From Callorhinus ursinus (lineage: Eukaryota > Chordata > Mammalia > Carnivora > Otariidae), in contig NW_020312817.1 of assembly GCF_003265705.1 (NCBI RefSeq), positions 47,347,627 through 47,411,626 of the forward strand: DNA of 64,000 bases, given 5' to 3'. The translations under genes were made by a program, and so were the position numbers. Below the pieces are notes generated by a model. It was not told the origin of the DNA. It did no database searches and saw only the letters and a program-made list of their open reading frames with translations. Positions 57,351 through 64,000 of the stretch are shown piece after piece (position 1 is the first letter of the stretch; every line of letters begins with the position of its first letter).

Positions 57351-59419
57351 TTTTTTAATCCCCTGGGTTTAGGAATGGTATTTTGTTTCTGTGGCTCAAA
57401 TGTTGTTGTTATCATTGTTTAAATGTCTCAATCTAGTCTCTGCTGAAGCAGAGGCAGAAGATGGCTGCTCTTAGAACAAAGTATAAAGGGGGACAGTGCC
57501 TTCTCAAGGACAAAAGGATTCCCAGGGAACAAGAATAAGGGGGTTCCCATATAAAACTTCCCTCCACTGCCACCATGGAGGGGCATGGACTATTTTCAGG
57601 AATGAAAAATTGGAAGCTTCCTGAGATGGAGAACAGAACCCAAATAATGGCTATGGATGAAAACAAAAAGAAGATAAAGGAATGGCCAGATAAATCTTGC
57701 TATTCCATTACTATTAAGATTAGCAAGTTTCCAGGACACCAAGATAAGCACCTCTAACACTTTCCTGGGACAGGAAAGTGATACCTCCCACTTTCTCTCA
57801 TTCTATAAACAGGCAGTGCTGCCCTTTTGCAGCCTTCTGACCCCAGAGACAATGTGAAGTTACACGTTGCTCCACTGATCCCTCCACCCCTCACAAGCCA
57901 TAGATTCAAGCAGCAAGACTGAGAACGTAATCATGCTCACCCCTTCCGTTAGTGGCTCTGCATACTAACCTTGTCACATTCTCTCCCAACCTATCATTTA
58001 AGATAGCCCTTGAAATTTGAAATGTTAGCCTCTGTGTTATGGAAAAAAAAAATACAATTCCTTACACTTTATTTCTCCTAGAAATCCCTTAAGCCTGAGA
58101 AGAAGATAGAATGTATGCTCAGTCCTAAAGAGGAAATTGCTCCCGAATTCTCCTGTGCCTCCACTGCCCCCACAAGCTCGTTCACAGTTTGATTCAGGGT
58201 CATGTTTTTCCACCTATGGACACACTTTCCCAGTCTTTTCTCCGTCTCAGCTACTGTCTGTGGCTTTTGTCAATTCATCAAGTTAAATGAGGCTCAGAAA
58301 CCAAAAAAAAAAAAAAAAAAATCACGTAGGCTATATTTTTCAGTCTACCTTCAGTAATGTGTAAAGAAGAACGATCTATTGTACAGTTCCCTGGCCGAAA
58401 GAAGCCATTATCATTGCCCATTGAGTTCTTTCCATAGTATATAGAACTGTCAGACTGCCCTTGTACACTTTTAAACTGTAACAACTTAGTTTTAAGGTAC
58501 AATAGAAACCATCTGAAAATGGCATTTTGAAGCAGTTTTATAAAAGTTTGGAATCTATATTATATAATTGTTCAAAGTGCTTTCTTGTTTGAGACCCTGA
58601 GACAAATGAAAAATGGATCCAGCTATGGAACCTCTAAATGGTGTGCTGTGGAAGACAAAATTGAATTCTGTATTAGCTGGTGAAGAAAATTCAATGCACC
58701 AGATATATGCTGATTGTTTGCACTGTATTAGCAGCTTAAGTAATTCAAGTTTTAAAAGTCTGAAAGTCAAGAAAAGGTAGGGAAACTTCAAATGCCCTTC
58801 TGTGACTCTCATGATTTAAAATGAGTCAGCTCTGTTTTGATGTATGTAGGCTAAATATACATTGATTTTATAAAATTGAGAGAAACTGTTCATGTACCTT
58901 TATTGCAGACTCCTCACCAGCACTTTTTTTATTTCCTTTTGTGTTTTCTTTCCTGGATTTAAGCATTTCTTATGGCCCGATGATTGGCCCCAAGAGAGCC
59001 TTAAGTCATAGACATCACGACTGTGTACCAGTGCTTAAGTACATCTTGAGATTCTATCAAGATATTTTCTGCAACTGTTCACTTGAGAATTGTATCTACT
59101 CCCAGGATAGGAAATGAAAACAAACACATGTTAGGGCAAGTAGGTACAGTTCTTATACTGTTGAGTAATATTCTTTATGATCGTGATTTAATTACATTGA
59201 TTTACTGATATTGCTGCAGTTCAATTTGAAAGTGTTTGGGATGAGTCATAACCACAAAGGGACTATAAGTCAGGACTGACTAAAAGAAATTTTAACTTAC
59301 GCTTCACGATAAGAAAAAAGAAGGGGAAAAGAAAAAGGAGGAAAATAAAACTGAGGATCTTGGCAATGACTTTCTTTTTTTCATGTTGGTTCTTTTTTCC
59401 AAGAGAGAACTGATTATAG
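57351..59419. other. Unique DNA, no gene recognised
   Basis: Frames of 60-85 codons only. An 18 bp poly-A run ends at 58320. No exon or repeat family identified. Confidence 0.5.
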
Positions 59420-59619
59420 CAGTGGATGTCAGACTCCAAAGATCACATGGGGTTGCTTGTTAATCATGCGGATACCAGAGTTTCAGCCTGGAGATTCAGA
59501 CTTTTAGTTTTGTTGTTGCTGTTGTTGATTTGGGGGCAGCAAGGGGAGTGTCATGAATCTGTATGTTTAATGGGCACTCAAATTGATTCTGATATAGAGA
59601 GCGGAGTGAACACGCACTA
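59420..59619. mobile_element. MER5A-like hAT-Charlie remnant
   Basis: CAGTGGATGTCAGACTCCAA, ATGGGGTTGCTTGTTAATCA and TTTCAGCCTGGAGATTCAGA match MER5A-like order. A GTTGTTGCT expansion interrupts it. The right end is eroded. A 64-codon frame lies on it. Confidence 0.55.
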
Positions 59620-59744
59620 ATATTAACCCCATTCATAGGTGCCCTGGGAAGACACCAAGCCAGCTGTGTGTAAGCAGGTGCCTCTGTTATCTGGTGGAAC
59701 CAATGGTGTAACCCTCTAAACCTGTGTAGGAAAACAGTGAGAAT

Positions 59745-59822
59745 GAAAAAGAACAATCTGCGTAAGATATTGGGCACAGTGTATGGAATATAGTAAATCC
59801 TCCATAAAACATTAGTTCTACT
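59745..59822 (+). repeat. MIR/L2 3' end fragment
   Basis: ATTGGGCACAGTGTATGGAA and TATAGTAAATCCTCCATAAA resemble the GCACAGTGCCTGGCACATAG tail. Confidence 0.5.
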
Positions 59823-61189
59823 TCCTCTAGTTCTGTTACCAAAGACATATCCTTAACTGTGACTCCATGGGCTTTTCCTTTGTAAAGCAGGAATTGTATA
59901 AACCACCAGAGTGAGTCAGGAAGTGGAAGCAAGAATGTCTCAAGGAAGCCTGTTTTGGGCTCTGCTGGGTCTCATGAGATAGTACCTCAATTCAGTAACA
60001 TTTTAGGGTCTCAAATACTTATTTTATCAATATCCATGGGTGTTGAGGCCTGAGCCAGAAGACTGAGCCATGCTAAATACAATATCCAAAAAACCAATGT
60101 AAACTAGAAATTGCTAGATCACCAAACTCCTAGTGAAAAATAAAACCTATACACTGACAGCTACACAACCAGCATATTTATAAACTCTGTCAGGATGTTC
60201 AAACTGCATAGGAACCAAAAAAAAAAAAAAAAAGCAGGTCTGAGAGTAATAATTTACTTCTAGAAATCACTGTCAGAGAGATCATAAATATTTTAAGTCC
60301 TTTTGATTGAGTTTCATAAGTTGACGGTTGCTTGGGGAGCATGGAATCAGAAAAAGGGAAATTAAGTTAATTAAAATTTCACTGGCTTTGAAATAAGACA
60401 TTCTGAGAAATCCATTAGAAAAGTCTAGTTCTGCATAAATACTCAAAATAACCTGACAATACCTTGTCCTATGGCTTTGGCTTCTTCTTCCTTGACCAGC
60501 ACCGTCATTTCCCTCTTAGACTATGCAATTTGCCAGGCTTGATATGTGCTCTTGATTGCTTTCTGGGAATATTAAACTATTGACAAGTTCTTGCAAAGCA
60601 CCTGGAGGAATAAGTCTCTAAGAAAAGATTGTATCATGTATGAATCTTAGGCCAATATAACTCAGTTATGTAAAAAATCTTTTGTTTTCTGTAACTACAC
60701 TTAATTTTATTTTTACATTTCACCTCAGCAGACTGTCAGGAAATTTTTCATCAATCATTAGCATCCTTGTACATTTTCTCCTAAAGAATATTAACAGAGA
60801 TTTAATCCCCCTGAACGTCCACCCCAGTTGCATGTATTTACAAGGTTTTTCCACATTGTTCAGGCAAGAGATCATTTATATTAGGATTGTACTTAGGAAT
60901 TAATATAGCTTTATCATCATCCTTGTTTTTTCCTGCTAATTTTTAGTAATATGTGTTATTAAGCAACATTTTATTTTACCTTATACAATCATTAAGAGTT
61001 GACTTCTCCCCACAGTTCAAAGAAGTAGCTCCACATCATTTTTTTTTCTCTGAAAGATTCTTTCTTTGGTATCCTGCAAAAAGAATATTTTACACAACAC
61101 TATTATACAAGCTGGCACAGTTTTTCATTAATAGGAAACCAGGAATGTCATAATTCTCATTTCATTTCTTTTTTAATTTAATTCTGTTA
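59823..61189. other. Unique DNA, nothing recognised
   Basis: AT-rich with a 16 bp poly-A at about 60218. No gene seen. Confidence 0.5.
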
Positions 61190-62101
61190 ATTTTTTTTAA
61201 ATTTCAGCTTTATTGGGGTATAACTGACAAAAGTGTAAGATATTTAAAATGTACATCATGGTGATTTGAAATAGGTATACCTTATGTAAAAGGATTTCCT
61301 CCATCTAGTCAGCTAACACATCTATCATCTCACATATTTATCTTTCTTTTGTGGGGAGGGAGTGTGTGTGAGAATATTTAAGTTCTATTCTCGCAGCAAA
61401 TTGTAATTATACAATACAGTGTTATCAACTATAGTCATCATGATTTACAGTAAAGTCTCAGACTTTATCCAACCCTGGCAACCAGTTTTCTACTCTCTGT
61501 TTCTATGCATTTAACTTTTTTTTTTTTCAGTTTCCACGCATAAATGAGATCATGCAGTATTTTTCTTTCTCCGTCTGGATTATTTTGCTTAGCATAACGC
61601 TCTCAAGGTCCATCCATGTTGTTGCAAATGGCAGGATTTCTTTCTTTCCCATTGCTGAATAATATTCCACTGTATATAGGTGCATATACACACCACATCT
61701 TCTTTAGCCATTTGTCTGTTGATGGACACTTAGGTTGTTTCCATATCTTGGCTACTGTGAATAATGCTGCAGTGAACATGGGATGCAGATATCTCTTCAA
61801 TATCTTGTTTTCATTCCTTTTAAATATATATCCAGAAGTGGGATTGCTAGATCAGGTGGTAGTTCTATTTTTAATTTTTTGAGGAACTTCCATGTTGTTT
61901 CTCATAGTGGCTGCACCTGTGCATTCCCACCAACAGAGCACATGTGTTCCCTTTTCTTACATCTTCGCTGACACTTGTTATCTTTTTGTATTTTTGATGA
62001 TAGCTGTTCTAACAGGTGTGAGGTGATATATCATTGTGGTTTTGATTTGCATTTCTCTGATGATTAGTGATGTTGAGTGTCTTTTCATAGTGTTGTTTTT
62101 T
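61190..62101 (-). mobile_element. L1 ORF2 C-terminus and 3' UTR, antisense
   Basis: 0.9 kb of older L1 in reverse. From left: ATTTCAGCTTTATTGGGGTA (3' UTR), TATCAACTATAGTCATCATG, GTCCATCCATGTTGTTGCAA, TGCTGAATAATATTCCACTG, TGGGATTGCTAGATCAGGTG and AACAGGTGTGAGGTGATATA. The 65-codon minus frame 61603-61800 encodes the conserved late ORF2 words LHPMF..AALFTVAK and QPKCPSTD.W, so it is a LINE remnant, not a host gene. 5'-truncated, missing the endonuclease and the reverse transcriptase core. Confidence 0.92.
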
Positions 62102-63920
62102 TAGGGATTGCTCAAAAAAGGTTTGGCTTAACTCCATGACCTTTCTAAACTATGTTTATCTAAACCCTCAAAATTGATCTAAGTTCTTTTTTGTTGTTGT
62201 CCTCTGATGATATGGAGGATAATATAGAATTCAGATATTGAGACAAAGCTCAGCTCCTTGAGCTGCATTCTGTTGGAAACAATGAGGAATGCACTGAAAG
62301 GCTTTTAATGTGCAGTTAATCAGAAGACACTGAGTCAACTTTGAGTAAAGTGGCAATGTTCACATATCATCTCTTTCATAACATATCTTCACCTAATTGT
62401 GAAATTCCCGTACTCAGCACATGGCCTTTCTTCTACCTCACAACCCAAAGACTATTCATGGTGAGCCAACCTGATCCAAATTTGGTAGCATGATGCTAGT
62501 TATACAACTCACCAGTCAATTCAGCTTTATGAGAATAATTCATACATTTATACAACGCAATCTATACCATATTATATTAAGAGGGATCTTCATAGAAATG
62601 AAAATAAAGCAACCATAATTTTACAAATGAGCATAATTATATCTTAGAAGATAAATAAGATTTATGTTTTCTAAGTGTCTTCCTGCCAGTCTCATGGCCT
62701 TTTTCTCTTTGTGGAGCTAAGAAAAGGTTCTGCCAAGAAATGCCCCATCTTCTTCGTAGGTATGTTGCACCATGGTTCCTTCGTCCTTTTAAAATTCTAA
62801 ATATCTCTGTAGACATTTCTTTACTAGAACTGGTTACCAGTCTCCATGTTCCAATGTAACCCAAGCCTCAGAAGTATGTATCAAGCACTCCCTTTTTTCC
62901 CTTTGGACTGTGAATGCCCTCACAGCAACACTTACAGGGGCAAGCTTTAATGGCTGGTGCTGTCCTTCTGCAGCTACTGACTATCTTCAGAATATTGGAC
63001 ACTTCACAGTTTTTCCTCAGCTAAGGGTATTGGCTGGAGTTCCTATGTACCCTGCCTGGTACATTCTGAGCCCTAAATAGATATGTACTGGAAAAGTGAA
63101 TAAATCCCACTCAATGTCTCCTTATACATGTGTAAATTTATACCTTTTTGTCAAAATCTAAGATTATTTACAATATTTATCTTCCTCCTGAACTTATTCT
63201 GATAGTCAATGCCCCAGCTGCCTCTATCAGTTTTTGATCTAGGAACTTCATAGAATTGTAGCCCAGGCTTCACTTATTCTTATGGATTTCAGCTCCGTTT
63301 TTGTTTCATAAGGATATCTATATGATATAAAAATACTTTACCATTTTTACATATTTAAAATCAAGGTAGGGAGGATCCCAGATGAAAGCACAGCAATATC
63401 TTGACCAGAATTTACAAAGATAAACATTCTACATTCACATTTCGTTTGAACGTAAATTCAGTGGCAAAAAAAAAAAAAAATCAATACATTGCTCTTGAAT
63501 GTACTGCCTTTCAAATATGTGTAAACAACTCACAGAAAACCATTAAAACAAGGAATTATATAGAATTACATAGATAGCTCTTTCAATTCAAAATTGTTCC
63601 TTATCTTTCTATCTCTTTTATGCATTTTCTGAACTTTACATCTATATAAAAAAATCTAAAATTTAGAAGCTCAGTTTCTCAGGACATATTTCTCCTTATA
63701 ATCTCAAGCGTTATAATAAGGCAGACTTGTCAGTTATCAGATTCAACTGAGCTCTAACTTTCTTCTTAGAACTAGCTTAGAACTTAGACTAGCTCTTAGA
63801 ACTTTCCTCTTGATTTAGATCAAAATGTCAGGGGGGTTTTGAGCAAAAATTTCATTTTCCTAGTTAGGTGGTGTAACTATTTAACTTGGATGGAATACCA
63901 TATATTAGAATTTCCTAAAT
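62102..63920. other. Unique DNA, nothing certain
   Basis: GCCTGGTACATTCTGAGCCC and AATAGATATGTACTGG at about 63053-63090 may be an L2 tail. A 15 bp poly-A run ends at 63480. A 75-codon minus frame (62637-62864) has no family resemblance. Confidence 0.45.
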
Positions 63921-64000
63921 TTTTCTTTTTCTTAAAAAAAAAGATTTTATTTATTTATTTGACAGAGAGAGAAAGAGAGAGCACAAGTAGGCAGAGTGAG
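63921..64000 (-). mobile_element. CAN-SINE, antisense, cut by window end
   Basis: AAAGATTTTATTTATTTATT followed by GACAGAGAGAGAAAGAGAGA and GCAGAGTGAG is the left end of a reverse CAN-SINE. Its head lies outside the window. Confidence 0.9.

Noticed and set aside
61603..61800. Conserved-looking minus-strand protein
   Set aside because: It matches the end of L1 ORF2 and lies in a 5'-truncated antisense L1.
1..64000. A previously undescribed protein-coding or defence system
   Set aside because: No operon-like gene cluster, no long frames, no unexplained protein-coding block; content is vertebrate repeats and unique non-coding DNA.

Overview
The window is nuclear DNA of a mammal of the order Carnivora, most likely on the dog-like side (dog, bear, seal or weasel relatives). 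The evidence is about eighteen copies of the carnivore tRNA-Lys-derived SINE (CAN-SINE/SINEC). Each has the GCGCCTGGGTGGCTCAG head, the CTGCTTCTCCCTCT middle, a CT-rich stretch, AATAAATAAAATCTTT and a poly-A tail, and most are flanked by 10-18 bp target-site duplications. Two L1 3' ends also resemble the carnivore-specific L1. The DNA is AT-rich, lacks CpG islands, and every open frame is short (136 codons or fewer).

I find no protein-coding gene I can support, no RNA gene, no CRISPR array and nothing prokaryotic. The window reads as a gene desert or the inside of a very large intron. The longer open frames fall into three groups: frames inside SINEs and LINEs (for example, the minus-strand frame at 61603-61800 is the C-terminal part of L1 ORF2, and 33184-33420 minus is decayed L2 ORF2), frames inside microsatellites, and chance frames. 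The nearest thing to a gene signal is a weak candidate last exon plus 3' UTR on the minus strand at about 50.44-51.20 kb, in a 2.7 kb stretch with no recognisable repeats.

Layout. 0-8 kb: unique DNA with a minus-strand SINE, a MER20 DNA transposon, old MIRs (one split by a SINE) and a 50 bp GT repeat. 8-11.4 kb: a young SINE, two mirror-related microsatellites, a G-tract with short direct repeats, and an old L1 3' UTR. 11.4-22 kb: mostly unique AT-rich DNA with one young L1 stub, a tandem duplication, MIR/L2 remnants and a hAT element. 22-31 kb: an L1 graveyard (L1 3' end, L1/HAL1-like sequence, L1 5' UTR fused to ORF2 end, two further internally deleted L1 pieces) pierced by six SINEs, two of them inserted back to back. 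31-46 kb: a long L2, five scattered SINEs and several MIRs. 45-50 kb: two solo LTRs of ancient endogenous retroviruses (MLT2-like and MLT1-like), a SINE and L2. 50-53 kb: unique block. 53-64 kb: a young SINE, a SINE-in-SINE-in-MIR nest, a second long L2, another young L1 stub, a MER5A-like element, a 0.9 kb antisense L1 end and a SINE cut by the window edge.

The genes do not 'work together' here because none is visible. The content worth following up is the insertion history (nested and tandem SINEs, mosaic L1s), structure-prone simple repeats, and the possible exon near 51 kb. Repeat family names come from remembered consensus features, not from a database search, so subfamily labels are approximate.
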